Assembly (NCBI GenBank): GCA_026184295.1
Contig: JAHCJK010000033.1
Location: 1 to 39,075 of the forward strand
Reading direction: 5' to 3'
DNA length: 39,075 bases
DNA from: Planctomycetota bacterium
GTDB taxonomy: Bacteria > Planctomycetota > SZUA-567 > H5-PLA8
The number at the start of each line of letters is the position of its first letter. Position 1 is the stretch's first letter. The notes under the pieces are model-generated. The model searched no databases. It was not told the origin of the DNA and saw only the letters and a program-made list of their open reading frames with translations. The position numbers and the translations under genes were made by a program. Below are positions 24,319 through 33,368 of this stretch, piece after piece.

Positions 24319-26978
24319 CGATGCGTACGCGGAGACTGCCGTCCGGCGCGCTGCTGCCGGCCTTGGCGTGGGCGCTGGCCTGGACGGCCGCGGCCGCCGA
24401 GATGTACCAGGCGCCGCTGGATGTCCGCGCGGAAGGCGAAGCGAAGTTCGTGCGCCCTCCGAGCGTCGAAGGGAGTGGCAAGAACCGCACGATCAAATTT
24501 GAGCTGAGCGCCGCGACGGACGTGGAAGTCGCGATTCTCGACGCGAACGGCAAGGTCGTCCGGCACCTCGGCGCCGGCCTGCTGGGCAAGAACGCGCCCG
24601 CGCCCTTCGCCAAGAACGCGCTCGCGCAGGCGCTGGCGTGGGACGGCACCGACGACGCGGGGCAGCCGGTGGCCGGGCCGTGCAAGGTCCGCGTCGCGGC
24701 GGGCTCGAAACCGGTGCTCGACCGCATCGCGGGCTGGAACGGCAACAACCTGGTGGGCATCGTCGGGCTGGTCGTCGGCAAGGACGGCGAACTCTTCGTC
24801 ATGTCTTCCGAGGCCTACCGCGGCGCGACCGACGTCTGCGTGCTCGACCGCGCCGGCAAGTACCAGCGCACGATCATTCCCTACCCCGCCAACACGCCGC
24901 CCGAACGCCTGGCCACGGTCGGCCAGATCGACCTCGGGAAGGAGAAACTCCCCGTCGTCCTGAACGCGGTCGCGCGCACCTTCTATCCGCTGCTGAACGG
25001 CATGCATCACCAGAACATGGTCTGGCATCCCAATGGTTACCTGGTGATGACGAGCGGCCTCGGCACGCTGAGCGAACACGGGCCGCCGCGGCACCTGCTC
25101 GCGCTGCACCCCGAAGGCGGCGCGCCGGTGGGCGTGCCCTTCGTCGGGCCGCGCATCCGCAAGCCGATCGGCTTCATGGGCGGTTCGGGCGAAGCCTCCG
25201 CCGGCCTCTTCGAACACCTCGCGGTGAGCCTGGACGGCGCGTACATCTACCAGAGCGTCGGGCCTTTCAGCCGGCAGGACGCGAAGGGCCACGGCGTGCT
25301 GCGGATTTCGTGGACCGACGCGGAGCCCGGCGCGTTCTTTTTCGGCAAGGCCGAGGCCGGGGCCGGCGACGAGCACCTCAACACGCCCGAAGGCCTGGCC
25401 ACCGACGCCAAGGGCAACCTGTACATCTGCGACTGGGGCAACAACCGCGTCGTGATCGTCTCGCCCGAAGGCAAGCGCCTGGGTTCGTTCGACGTCGCGC
25501 AGCCGCTGCAGATCGCGGTGCATCCGGCGACGGGCGAGATCTACACCTTCTCGGCGCCTTCCAAGAAATCCTGGATGCGCCAGTACGACGCCAAGGCCGT
25601 GATCCGCAAGTTCGGCGCATGGGGCTCCGCACCGCCGAAGGAACTCGCGCGCTTCGAGACGACCGCGAACCTGATGGCGCTCGACGCGAGCGCCTCGCCC
25701 GCGCGGCTGTGGGTGGCCGGCTCGGGCCTGATTCCACTGACCGACCGCGGCGACCGCTTCGAGGCCGGCGCCTCGGTGCTCAGCGCGAAAGGCCTGGAAT
25801 GCCCCTGGTTCGTCTCGGGCGACCCCGAACGCCAGTCGGCGCTCGTATACGAACGCAACACGATGGGCGGCAAACCCACGGTCTTTAAAGTGGATTTCGC
25901 ATCCGGGGCCAAGACGAGCTTCTGCGAGGGCACCAACCTGGCGCTCGACCGCGACGGGAACGCGTACATCATGGGCGGGCGCGACAGCACCATCTACCGC
26001 TACGACCCGAGCGGCAAGCCGCTCCCGTTTTCGGGCACGGGCACGCACAAGATCGTCACCAAGGGCTACCGCGGGTTCGGGCCCAACCTGGGGATCCTTG
26101 GCATCGCGGTCTCGCCCGCGGGGAACATCTACGTGATGCGCACGTCGAACTACGGCAAGGCCGACATGTACGGCGGGCGCATCGACGTCTACGGGCCCGA
26201 CGGCAAGCTGAAGAAGGAGAACCTGATCGACGGGCTCGGCTACGGCGACTGCTGCCTGGGCGTGGACGCCGCGGAGAACGTCTACGTCGGCTCCAACCTG
26301 AAGCTGCCCGGCAAGCCGTATCCGGACGACTTTATGGGCAAACTGCCCGACGCCGGCTGGACGTGGTGGAAGGGCAAGGAACGCGCGGCCCCGTGGTGCT
26401 ACCCGCACCTGAACACGTACCTTTTTTACTGGGGCTCGGTCTTCAAGTTCGGGCCGCAGGGCGGAACCTTTTACGGGCAGCACCCGTGGGTGCTGAAGGA
26501 GAAGGACTACGGCCCGCCCAAGCCGCCCGACGTGCTGGCCAACGCGCCGGCCGACGCGGTGCCGTACCGGTCGTCGTACCTGGGCTACGAAGTGAAGGTC
26601 GCCGGCGCGCTGTGGAGCTTTCACGGGCTCGGGTCCATCCCCGGTTCCGGCGACGGGCTTTCGCCCGACCCCGGATGCATCTGCCACAACTCGCGGATGG
26701 AAGTGGACCCCTACGGCCGCGTCTTCGCGCCGGACGTCTTCCGCTTCTGCGTGGAGATGCTCGACACGAACGGCAACCTGATCGCGCGCATCGGGAAGTA
26801 CGGCAACGCCGACAGCGCCGGCCCCGGCAGCAAGGTGCCCGAACCGGCGATTGCGTTCGCCTGGCCGGGCTTCGTCAGCGCGAACCAGGGCAAGGTGATG
26901 GTCTCCGACCCCGTCAACAAGCGCATCGTGGTGGTGGGCTTCAGCTACCAGGCGGAAGCGACGGTCGCGGCGCCGTAG
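24315..26978 (+). CDS. large secreted NHL-repeat/beta-propeller protein
   Basis: 887 aa with a signal peptide (RRLPSGALLPALAWALAWTAAAAE). Residues about 60-130 form a FlgD-like Ig domain (TIKFELSAATDVEVAILDANGKVVRHL, WDGTDDAGQPV). The rest contains NHL-type repeats, for example LNTPEGLATDAKGNLYICDWGNNRVVIVSPEGK, GIAVSPAGNIYVM and CLGVDAAENVYVGSN. A Cys-rich segment (GCICHNSRMEVDPYGRVFAPDVFRFCVEMLD) precedes the last blade. NHL propellers bind ligands or glycans or act as enzymes; none of the catalytic signatures I know is visible. It is coupled to the upstream regulator by a 4-base overlap and is probably its target. Confidence 0.85.
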   Translation: MTMRTRRLPSGALLPALAWALAWTAAAAEMYQAPLDVRAEGEAKFVRPPSVEGSGKNRTIKFELSAATDVEVAILDANGKVVRHLGAGLLGKNAPAPFAKNALAQALAWDGTDDAGQPVAGPCKVRVAAGSKPVLDRIAGWNGNNLVGIVGLVVGKDGELFVMSSEAYRGATDVCVLDRAGKYQRTIIPYPANTPPERLATVGQIDLGKEKLPVVLNAVARTFYPLLNGMHHQNMVWHPNGYLVMTSGLGTLSEHGPPRHLLALHPEGGAPVGVPFVGPRIRKPIGFMGGSGEASAGLFEHLAVSLDGAYIYQSVGPFSRQDAKGHGVLRISWTDAEPGAFFFGKAEAGAGDEHLNTPEGLATDAKGNLYICDWGNNRVVIVSPEGKRLGSFDVAQPLQIAVHPATGEIYTFSAPSKKSWMRQYDAKAVIRKFGAWGSAPPKELARFETTANLMALDASASPARLWVAGSGLIPLTDRGDRFEAGASVLSAKGLECPWFVSGDPERQSALVYERNTMGGKPTVFKVDFASGAKTSFCEGTNLALDRDGNAYIMGGRDSTIYRYDPSGKPLPFSGTGTHKIVTKGYRGFGPNLGILGIAVSPAGNIYVMRTSNYGKADMYGGRIDVYGPDGKLKKENLIDGLGYGDCCLGVDAAENVYVGSNLKLPGKPYPDDFMGKLPDAGWTWWKGKERAAPWCYPHLNTYLFYWGSVFKFGPQGGTFYGQHPWVLKEKDYGPPKPPDVLANAPADAVPYRSSYLGYEVKVAGALWSFHGLGSIPGSGDGLSPDPGCICHNSRMEVDPYGRVFAPDVFRFCVEMLDTNGNLIARIGKYGNADSAGPGSKVPEPAIAFAWPGFVSANQGKVMVSDPVNKRIVVVGFSYQAEATVAAP

Positions 26979-27047
26979 GACTCTTCGCTACGCTTCGAGC
27001 GCTACGATGGGTCCGATGCAGGCGCCTCGTCGGGCTTGCGCGTTGCT

Positions 27048-28403
27048 TTACAGCACCTCCAGCCCGTTCAGGTCCACCCAGCCGTCGCTGAACTGCTCCT
27101 TTACGGCGAAGCGGACCTTAGCCTGCTTCGTCTTCGGGTCGATCAGGCCGGCGGCGAAGTTCACCCAGCCCTTCTTAAAGCCGTCGGGCAGCTTGACCTG
27201 CTCGTCGATCCAGACGTCGCCGGGCAGCCACGTCCGCACCTTCTGGCTCCGGATGGGCACGATCTCTTCGCGGTCGCCCTGGCGGAAGCGCAGCGCGAAG
27301 GCGTAATCGCGGTAGAGCGGCGCGACGCCGACGTTCTCGATCCAGCTCTGGAAGCGGAACGTCGCGCGCGGCTTGAGCGGGCTTTCGGTCACCGCGCCGC
27401 GGAAGATGAAGCGGTAGCCGAGCGTGCGGCAGAACGCGGCGAGCTTGCCCATCCATTCGTCCGGCAGGCGCGTGTACTTGGGCATGAAGTACGTGCCGTG
27501 GAATTTCAGGCCCTGCTGGAGGATGAAATCGAGGTCGAAGCCGTGCTGGTACCAGTACATCGGCACCCAGCAGCTCTCGAAATGCACCGGCCCGGTCATC
27601 CACGCGTTGGCGCCGCCGCATTCGCTGACTTCGCGCGGGTAGGCCTCGTAGTGGTGGTTCCAGGAGAGGTCCTTGCGGACGTGGGGGCTGCCGGGGTCCT
27701 TCATGTCGCCGTAGCAGTCGCAGCGCCAGCCCGCGCCGGTCGCCAGGCCGGCCCGCATCTGCTTTCCGCCGATCATGCACAGCCGCGGCGTCTTCTTGAA
27801 GGCCTTTTGCCAGAGTTCCGCGAAGCGGCGGCACTGCGCGGGCGAACACTCGCCGGCGCCTTCGCCCCACGGCCCGATGTAGGTCACGTCGATGCTCTCG
27901 AGCAGCGAGTTGCCGTCGTAGCGGCGCGCGAACTCCTGCACGAAGCCGCCCCAGTGTTCCAGGTAATGCGGCGAATCGTGCACCGGCATGCTCTGCGCGG
28001 CGCTCTTGTGTTTCGTCGTCTCCATCGGGTACTTCTTTGCGTACCAGTCGGGCACCTGCGGCTGCCGCGCCGACCCGAAGGCCATCAGGCGCACCGCCAG
28101 CGTCTGCCCGCGCTTGGCGCAGGCGTCCAGCGCGCCGTCGATCATCGAAAAGTCGAAGTCGCCCTTCTCGGGCTCCATCACCTTCCAGAACCAGCGGCAG
28201 TACGAGACCGTGCTCGGCAGGTACCCCGTGCGGTAGGGGCGCTCGATGGGGTCCGGAAAGTCGAGCGGGCCTTCCTCGGACCACGAGGTGCCGGGAAAGA
28301 ACTCGTCGCCGTTGAAATGCTGAAACGTGCAGCAGCCCTTGTGCGGGTTGCCGAGGTAGGTATCGACGGGGGTGGGCCGGACGCGTCGCACGATCTCTCC
28401 CAT
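27048..28403 (-). CDS. DUF4832-type glycosidase-like protein
   Basis: ATG at 28403, nine bases after GAGGAG, gives 451 aa; the frame is open far upstream but that part is a shadow. A TIM-barrel-like N-terminal part is suggested by RPYRTGYLPSTVSYCRWFWK, MEPEKGDFDFSMIDGALDACAKRGQTLAVRLMAFGS, SLLESIDVTYIGPWGEGAGE and FKKTPRLCMIGGKQ. It is followed by the beta-sandwich characteristic of DUF4832 (FRFQSWIENVGVAPLYRDYAFALRF). The acidic residues in GPWGEGAGE may be catalytic. There is no signal peptide. It is convergent with the NHL-repeat protein, suggesting a shared carbohydrate role. Confidence 0.82.
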   Translation of the reverse strand: MGEIVRRVRPTPVDTYLGNPHKGCCTFQHFNGDEFFPGTSWSEEGPLDFPDPIERPYRTGYLPSTVSYCRWFWKVMEPEKGDFDFSMIDGALDACAKRGQTLAVRLMAFGSARQPQVPDWYAKKYPMETTKHKSAAQSMPVHDSPHYLEHWGGFVQEFARRYDGNSLLESIDVTYIGPWGEGAGECSPAQCRRFAELWQKAFKKTPRLCMIGGKQMRAGLATGAGWRCDCYGDMKDPGSPHVRKDLSWNHHYEAYPREVSECGGANAWMTGPVHFESCWVPMYWYQHGFDLDFILQQGLKFHGTYFMPKYTRLPDEWMGKLAAFCRTLGYRFIFRGAVTESPLKPRATFRFQSWIENVGVAPLYRDYAFALRFRQGDREEIVPIRSQKVRTWLPGDVWIDEQVKLPDGFKKGWVNFAAGLIDPKTKQAKVRFAVKEQFSDGWVDLNGLEVL

Positions 28404-28531
28404 GGCGGTGCGCTCCTCAAGAGGTGGTTTTTCGCAAGCGTAGGCCTTCGCGCGCGCCGCGCAAAGGCAGGCGTCGCGTTGCGGCCCCGGCGAACCAGCC
28501 AATATTGCGGAACGCGAAGGAAGGCCGCGCG

Positions 28532-29509
28532 CTACTTCGAACCGCGCAGCGCCTGCACCGCCACGGTCCCGATGATCACCGAACCGCCCGCCAGCGCCCA
28601 AGCGCTGGGGCGTTCGCCCGAGACGAGGTAGGTCCAGACGGGGTTCAGCACCGGCTCGATCAGCACCAGCAGCGAGGCCTCCACGGCGGGGACGTGCTTG
28701 ATGCCGCGCGCGAGCAGGTAATACCCGAGCCCCAGTTGCACGATGCCCATAAAGAGGAGCACCGCGAGCGGCTGCGCGAGCCCGCCGAGGAAGAGTTCCG
28801 GGTGCGGAGCCTCCGGCATGCGCAGCATGGGCGCGCAGAGCAGGAAGCAGACCAAATTCCCGTAGACCGCGAGCTGTTCGGACTCGTTGGGGCCTTTTTT
28901 CGACGAAGCGTTCGGCGTGGGCAACTGCGCAATGCCACCGCGCACGGGAATCGCTTCGCGCGGGAGTTCGCCTTCGGGCCCGGCGGGCGCTTCGGGCAGG
29001 TCCTTCGGCCGCCCCCAGCGCATTCCCAGGATCACGAAGGCGAAACCGACGCCCGAGACCATCGCGAGCAGGTTGCCGTCGCGCTGCCCGGGCGATAGGT
29101 CGTCGAAGAAGAAGAGCGTCATGCCGCCGGCGCAGACGAGCAGCATGGCCAAGTCGCGCGCCCGGAACGGTTCTTTCAGGATCAGCGGGGCGAAGAGCAT
29201 CACCCACACGGGCGCGGTGTCCTGGATGAAGATCGCGTTCGCGGCCGTGGTCTTGGTGTTGGCGATGATGAAGAGCAGCACCGTCAGCGCGTAGGCCCCG
29301 GCGAGCAGCCAGACTTTAAGCCCCGGCCAGACCGGGCGCGCCTGCCACGGCTTGAGCACCGCGAAGAGAAAGAGGAACGCGACCAGGCTGCGCAGGCCCG
29401 CGATCTGCCACGCGTCGAGCGGGCGGGCCAGCTTCACGCACGCGCCGGCCAGGCTCCAGCAGACCGCCGCGCCGACCAGTTCGAGCCGGCCTTTGACGGC
29501 GGCGTTCAT
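28532..29509 (-). CDS. EamA/DMT-superfamily transporter
   Basis: A 325 aa protein with about ten transmembrane helices in two EamA repeats: VGAAVCWSLAGACVKLARPL ... FIQDTAPVWVMLFAPLILKEP for the first, and AQPLAVLLFMGIVQLGLGYYLL ... SLLVLIEPVLNPVWTYLVSGERP for the second. Between the halves is a hydrophilic loop of about 45 residues (RPKDLPEAPAGPEGELPREA...ASSKKGPNESEQL), longer than usual. Such proteins export small metabolites or sugars; substrate unknown. It is upstream of, and on the same strand as, the DUF4832 gene, with a 128-base gap. Confidence 0.9.
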   Translation of the reverse strand: MNAAVKGRLELVGAAVCWSLAGACVKLARPLDAWQIAGLRSLVAFLFLFAVLKPWQARPVWPGLKVWLLAGAYALTVLLFIIANTKTTAANAIFIQDTAPVWVMLFAPLILKEPFRARDLAMLLVCAGGMTLFFFDDLSPGQRDGNLLAMVSGVGFAFVILGMRWGRPKDLPEAPAGPEGELPREAIPVRGGIAQLPTPNASSKKGPNESEQLAVYGNLVCFLLCAPMLRMPEAPHPELFLGGLAQPLAVLLFMGIVQLGLGYYLLARGIKHVPAVEASLLVLIEPVLNPVWTYLVSGERPSAWALAGGSVIIGTVAVQALRGSK

Positions 29510-29585
29510 GAACGGGCGCGCCCGGAAGCGATGCCTGCGTCGTATCGAGGGGTCGGCATGTCAATGCGGCGGCGGAAAGGTTGGG

Positions 29586-29933
29586 CTACTTGCCCTGCAT
29601 GGGCATCTGTTTGACGTCGCCCTTGGGCCCGATGGCCTCGCGGGCGTCCTCTTCCAGGCGGGCAATGCCGTCTTCCTGATGCTGGCTGTAGCGGTGGAAG
29701 TCTTCCTTGGTGTCGCCGGCGCGCTTGGGATGGTCGTTCACCCACGCGCGGTTGGCTTCGGGCAGGTGCGCGATGTTGTCTTCCTGCATCTGGCTGTAGC
29801 GGTGCAGGTCTTCCTTGGCCTGGTCGGCGCGCTGCGCGTTGGCGCCCAGCCCGCAGCCGTTCAGCCACAGGGCCAGCGCACCCGCCAGACCGCAGGCGCC
29901 CACTCGCCGAAGATTCCGAAGCCCGTTCGCCAT
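29586..29933 (-). CDS. small lipoprotein with duplicated KEDxHRYSQxQED motif
   Basis: ATG at 29933 follows GGGAAGG. A lipoprotein signal ends at LWLNGCG (lipobox, C27), so the mature 89 residues are attached to a membrane. They contain two copies of one motif: KEDLHRYSQMQEDNIAHLPE and KEDFHRYSQHQEDGIARLEE, separated by RAWVNDHPKRAGDT. I recognise no family. The regular His, Tyr and acidic residues could bind metal or ligand (speculation). It is short, hydrophilic and single-copy here; the 225 bases between it and the rhomboid gene show no gene. Confidence 0.78.
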   Translation of the reverse strand: MANGLRNLRRVGACGLAGALALWLNGCGLGANAQRADQAKEDLHRYSQMQEDNIAHLPEANRAWVNDHPKRAGDTKEDFHRYSQHQEDGIARLEEDAREAIGPKGDVKQMPMQGK

Positions 29934-30158
29934 GTACCTTCCCAAACGCTCCGCCGTCCGAGGTCTCAAAACCTAAGACGAATCTACGGCCCCGGAGCTG
30001 AGACAATAAAGCTAAGTTAAGGAACCTTATCGGCTTTCGCGAAACAAAGCAAAGACTTTCTCGGCCTTCGCCCGCCCGCTTTCCGGGCTCGCACCGGCCG
30101 TGTATCGCGGCCTTGCATTCACGCGCGTCTGCCACACAACCTTATGGAAATCGGTGGT

Positions 30159-31061
30159 TTAGCTTCGGTACTTGGCGCTGGAGGCTTCCAGGAAGGCGCG
30201 CTCTTCGTCGGTCAGCGAACCGATGCCCTTCTCGGAGATCTTCTTGAGCAGCATGTCCACGCGTTCGGCGGTGAGCGCATCGACCCGCGAGGAGCGCGAC
30301 GGCGAGCCGGTTCGTTCCTGCGGCGGCTGGGAGCGTTCGACGATGCGCAGCTTCGGCTTGCTCCGGAAGAGCCCCTGCAGGCGCTTCAGGATCCCGCGCG
30401 GCTTGTCTCCGTGGCTGGCGAAGAGCCGCAGGTCGAACTTGTAGAAGAGGAACCCGCCCAGCGCGCCGCCCAGGTGGGCGAAGTGCCCTATGCCGTCCTG
30501 GTTTTCGCGGTCGAACCCCATCGCCAGGTCGAGGAAGACGTAGAGGATCGCCAGCCATTTCAGCGGCATGCGGAAGAGCATCATGAAGTACATCGGCTTG
30601 TTGGGATAAAAGAACGCGCAGCAGACCATGATCCCCATCACCGCGCCCGAGGCCCCCAGGCCGCCGTGGTCGGGCAGGAAATGCACGGCCGTCATCACGC
30701 CGTCGGTGAAGGAGGCCAGGAGCGCGCAGGCGACGTACATCCAGAGGAAGTTCTTGGGGCCGTAGAGCAACTCCATGTCGCGCCCGAGCCACCACAGAAA
30801 GACCATGTTGAAGAGCAGGTGCCAGACTTCGAAGTGGGAGATGGCCGAGGTGAGCGCCGTGTGGATGCGCCAGTGATCGACCGCGTTTTCGAGGCTGAAG
30901 ACGAAGTGCTCGTGCATGAACTGCGACGACCGGCCCAACCCCAGCCAGACGAAAAAGACGACCACGTTGACGCCGATCAGCACTTCCAGCGCGGTGAAGT
31001 TCCGCACCAGCGTCGGCGGCTGGATTTTTTCCTGGGCGTATTCACGCTCGTAAATGCTCAT
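30159..31061 (-). CDS. rhomboid intramembrane serine protease
   Basis: 300 aa with six membrane segments. The catalytic Ser138 lies in GGLGASGA and His196 in GHFAHLGGALGG; HLLFNMVFLWWLG (H81, N85) supplies the conserved TM2 His/Asn. The C-terminal cytosolic tail ends with RVDMLLKKISEKGIGSLTDEERAFLE, the small DUF6576-type motif common on rhomboids in Bacteroidota and PVC bacteria. It cleaves substrates within the membrane; targets unknown. ATG at 31061 has no strong ribosome site, but the N-terminal ERE/EK-rich segment fits. Confidence 0.92.
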   Translation of the reverse strand: MSIYEREYAQEKIQPPTLVRNFTALEVLIGVNVVVFFVWLGLGRSSQFMHEHFVFSLENAVDHWRIHTALTSAISHFEVWHLLFNMVFLWWLGRDMELLYGPKNFLWMYVACALLASFTDGVMTAVHFLPDHGGLGASGAVMGIMVCCAFFYPNKPMYFMMLFRMPLKWLAILYVFLDLAMGFDRENQDGIGHFAHLGGALGGFLFYKFDLRLFASHGDKPRGILKRLQGLFRSKPKLRIVERSQPPQERTGSPSRSSRVDALTAERVDMLLKKISEKGIGSLTDEERAFLEASSAKYRS

Positions 31062-31141
31062 ACGCGTCCCACGCTTCGGCCTGCTCGGCCCGCCTATGAT
31101 AGCCGAAAGGGCCCCGGATTTAAGCGGTAAGTTGCGAAAGC

Positions 31142-31996
31142 TTACGAGCTTCGCCGCGCCTGCTGGTACGCCCGCGGGCTGACCCGAAAGTGCTTTTTAA
31201 ACTGCCGCGAGAAGTAAAAGGGCGACTCAAACCCAACGTCGGCCGCGACTTCCTTCACGCTCCGCCCGGAATACTCCAGCAGCCGCGCGGCCTGCCGCAG
31301 CCTTAATTTGAGCAGGTACGCGATCACGCTGTCGCCGGTCTCTTCTTTAAACCGATGCGCGAAGCGCGAGGGCGAAAGCCCCGCCAGCCGCGCGAGGGTC
31401 TCCACCTGCTGGCGCTCGGCGAGCCGTTCGGCCATCGTTTCGACCGCGCGGCGGATGCCGGGGCTGAGCGGGCGTTCGCGCGCCGAGAGCGCCTGTTCGC
31501 GCGCGCCCAGCAGGATCGCTTCCTCCAGCGCGTTGAGCGCCAGGTCTTCGTTCATGCCGCCGGCCCCGGACATGGAGTCCGCGTAGCAGCGCAGGAAGGC
31601 CTGGCGGAGGCGTTCGCGGGTGACTTCGTCGGCCACCGGCAGCCGCCGCAGGCCCTTGCCTTCGGCCGGAAAGGCCAGCCATTCGATCCAGTGCGGGCGC
31701 GCGATGAAGTGGGCCCAGACGAACTCCCAGGGTTCGCCGGGGACGCAGCCGTAATCGTGGTAGGCACCGGGTTCGAGCAGCACCAGGTCGCCGGGGCAGG
31801 CTTCGGTGCGCAGACCGGGCTGGAGGTACCGCCCCCGCCCCTGGATCGTAAAGGTGAGCAGCCAGTCGCGGGTGCCGTTGGGCCGGTAGGCCTGGTAGGG
31901 CATCTGTTCGCGGAAGTACCCGCTGGCCAGCAGGCCCGGCGGCCCCGCGGGGGTCACCCGCGTGGGGCGCAGATCGGCAAGGAGTCCCGCGGCCAT
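31142..31996 (-). CDS. AraC-family transcription regulator
   Basis: 284 aa with an N-terminal cupin-type AraC sensor domain (TRDWLLTFTIQGRGRYLQPG, PGDLVLLEPGAYHDYGC, WEFVWAHFI) and the C-terminal double helix-turn-helix (VETLARLAGLSPSRFAHRFKEETG; SVKEVAADVGFESPFYFSRQFKKHFRVSPRAYQQ). The sensor resembles those that respond to plant or algal sugars. It is divergent from the phytanoyl-CoA dioxygenase gene, with 161 bases between the starts, so it probably controls that gene. Confidence 0.94.
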   Translation of the reverse strand: MAAGLLADLRPTRVTPAGPPGLLASGYFREQMPYQAYRPNGTRDWLLTFTIQGRGRYLQPGLRTEACPGDLVLLEPGAYHDYGCVPGEPWEFVWAHFIARPHWIEWLAFPAEGKGLRRLPVADEVTRERLRQAFLRCYADSMSGAGGMNEDLALNALEEAILLGAREQALSARERPLSPGIRRAVETMAERLAERQQVETLARLAGLSPSRFAHRFKEETGDSVIAYLLKLRLRQAARLLEYSGRSVKEVAADVGFESPFYFSRQFKKHFRVSPRAYQQARRSS

Positions 31997-32157
31997 GAGG
32001 GCACTTTACGCCCCCGAAGGCGCGTGTGCAAGGCTCGGATAGCAGGATTGTATATGTTTACAGCGATCGGGACCATTCCCATTCCCCCATACGTGGGGTA
32101 TTAAACGATGGACCTGCAAGCTATTTCGTGCAGGACAAACCCGATAAGGAATCCACG

Positions 32158-32973
32158 ATGCCCAGCGCCGCGCTCGACCTCGACCTCGTCACCGCCGACG
32201 AACTCGCCGCGTACCACCGCGACGGCTTCCTGATCAAGAAGAGCCTCTTCTCGCGCGAAGAAGTGGATCACATGATCCAGTACTTCATGGACATGCACGC
32301 GCGCAAGGCGATTCCCGGCTACACCTTTCTGACCGAAGAAGAAGCCAAGGGCGACCCGCTGAAGCTTTACCCGCGCATCATGCACCCGCACCGCTGGGAC
32401 AAGCCGTCGCTCGAATGGCTGGTGGATGCGCGCGCCGCGAGCGTCCTGCGCGCCCTGCTGGGCGAAGAACCCGTGGCCACGCAGAGCATGATGTACTTCA
32501 AGCCGCCGGGCGCGAAGGGCCAGGCCTTCCACCAGGACAACTTTTACCTGCGCGTGCGCCCCAAGAGCTGCATCGCGTTCTGGCTGGCGCTCGACCGCAC
32601 CGATCCCGACAACGGCGGCCTGCAGGTCTGCCCCGGCACGCACACGATGGACGTCGCCTGCCCCGAACGCGCCAATCTGGACGTCTCGTTCTCGACCGAA
32701 CTGGTCGCGCCCCCGACGGGCCACGACCCGGTGCCCGCGATCCTGGAGCCCGGCGACGCGCTCTTCTTCAACGGCTCGGTGGTGCACGGTTCGACGCCGA
32801 ATTCGAGCCAGAACCGCTGGCGCCGGAGCTGGATCTGCCACTACGCCCCCGAAAGCATGCGCGAGATCGCGAAGTGGTACTTCCCGATCCTGGACATGCA
32901 GGGCAACGAAGTGAAGTACGGCGAAGCCGAAGGCGGCGGCCCCTGCGGCACCGAAGCCAAGGGCGCGCACTAG
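32158..32973 (+). CDS. phytanoyl-CoA dioxygenase (PhyH) family Fe(II)/2-oxoglutarate oxygenase
   Basis: 271 aa from ATG 32158, preceded by AAGGA. The iron ligands are H125 and D127 in AFHQDNFYL and H210 in VVHGSTPNSS; R220 or R222 should hold 2-oxoglutarate. AYHRDGFLIKKSLFSREEV and NGGLQVCPGTHTM are typical. These enzymes hydroxylate small molecules or lipids, and in PVC genomes are numerous and usually of unknown substrate. A terminator follows directly. It is probably induced through the divergent AraC protein. The intergenic segment holds a CCCCA-TACG-TGGGG hairpin (32085-32098) that could be a regulatory site. Confidence 0.92.
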   Translation: MPSAALDLDLVTADELAAYHRDGFLIKKSLFSREEVDHMIQYFMDMHARKAIPGYTFLTEEEAKGDPLKLYPRIMHPHRWDKPSLEWLVDARAASVLRALLGEEPVATQSMMYFKPPGAKGQAFHQDNFYLRVRPKSCIAFWLALDRTDPDNGGLQVCPGTHTMDVACPERANLDVSFSTELVAPPTGHDPVPAILEPGDALFFNGSVVHGSTPNSSQNRWRRSWICHYAPESMREIAKWYFPILDMQGNEVKYGEAEGGGPCGTEAKGAH

Positions 32974-33021
32974 ACCTTCGCGAGCGGCTTCTCACTATTT
33001 CTCTCTGCTTAGTGCTCGAAA

Positions 33022-33052
33022 CTTCCGCCATGACCTGGCGGAAGGTTTTTTT
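33022..33052 (+). terminator. intrinsic terminator of the dioxygenase gene
   Basis: A 9-bp stem, CTTCCGCCA (33022-33030) and TGGCGGAAG (33036-33044), then G and seven T (33046-33052). Confidence 0.92.
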
Positions 33053-33056
33053 GTGA

Positions 33057-33208
33057 CACAGTGAACAGTGGTCAGTGAAAAAGTGGTCAGTGGTCAGTGA
33101 TCAGTGATCAGTGATCAGTGGACAGTGATCAGTGAACAGTGAACAGCCCTGAACCGCGAAGCGGCCGCCGTTCACTGTTCACTGTCCACTGTCCACTGCT
33201 CACTGGTC
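33057..33208. repeat. inverted heptamer array (CAGTGNN)n
   Basis: The left arm (about 33059-33146) has some 12 tandem 7-bp units of the form CAGTGNN (CAGTGAA, CAGTGGT, CAGTGAT, CAGTGGA). The right arm (33170-33208) has the inverse, NNCACTG. CAGTGAACAGTGAAC (33130-33144) is perfectly complementary to GTTCACTGTTCACTG (33170-33184), with a 25-base spacer. It lies just after the dioxygenase terminator; no gene is within it. Confidence 0.9.
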
Positions 33209-33245
33209 ACTCGTCCGTAGTCAGTGAACTGCGGACGGCTGCGCC

Positions 33246-33368
33246 GTTGTGGGACAGGCGTCCCGCCTGTCTGGAACTTGCCCTGCGCGCCCACGCATCC
33301 ATCCCCAAATCTTCTTGGCCTAGCTCGCGCCCTCCTCCGACCGGACCGGCGAGACGCCTGTCCCACAA
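33246..33368 (-). repeat. GACAGGCG double-palindrome element, inverted copy
   Basis: Bounded by a GACAGGCG-TCC-CGCCTGTC palindrome at one end and a decayed GACGCCTGTC-CCACAA at the other. It reads as the reverse complement of the copy at 34296-34403, including GGAACTTGCCCTGCGC. The interior is about 60 bases and non-coding. The 500-base gap 32974-33474 holds this element, the heptamer array and the dioxygenase terminator only. Confidence 0.82.

Noticed and set aside
26665..26700. Haem-binding motif in the NHL-repeat protein (CICH)
   Set aside because: The sequence is CxCH, not CxxCH, and no other cytochrome feature is present.
27048..29207. 719-residue form of the DUF4832 protein
   Set aside because: The N-terminal 268 residues are low-quality Arg/Ala sequence overlapping the EamA gene; ATG 28403 has the ribosome site.
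33057..33208. CRISPR array
   Set aside because: Units are 7 bp with no spacers, and the arms are inverted; no cas gene is present.
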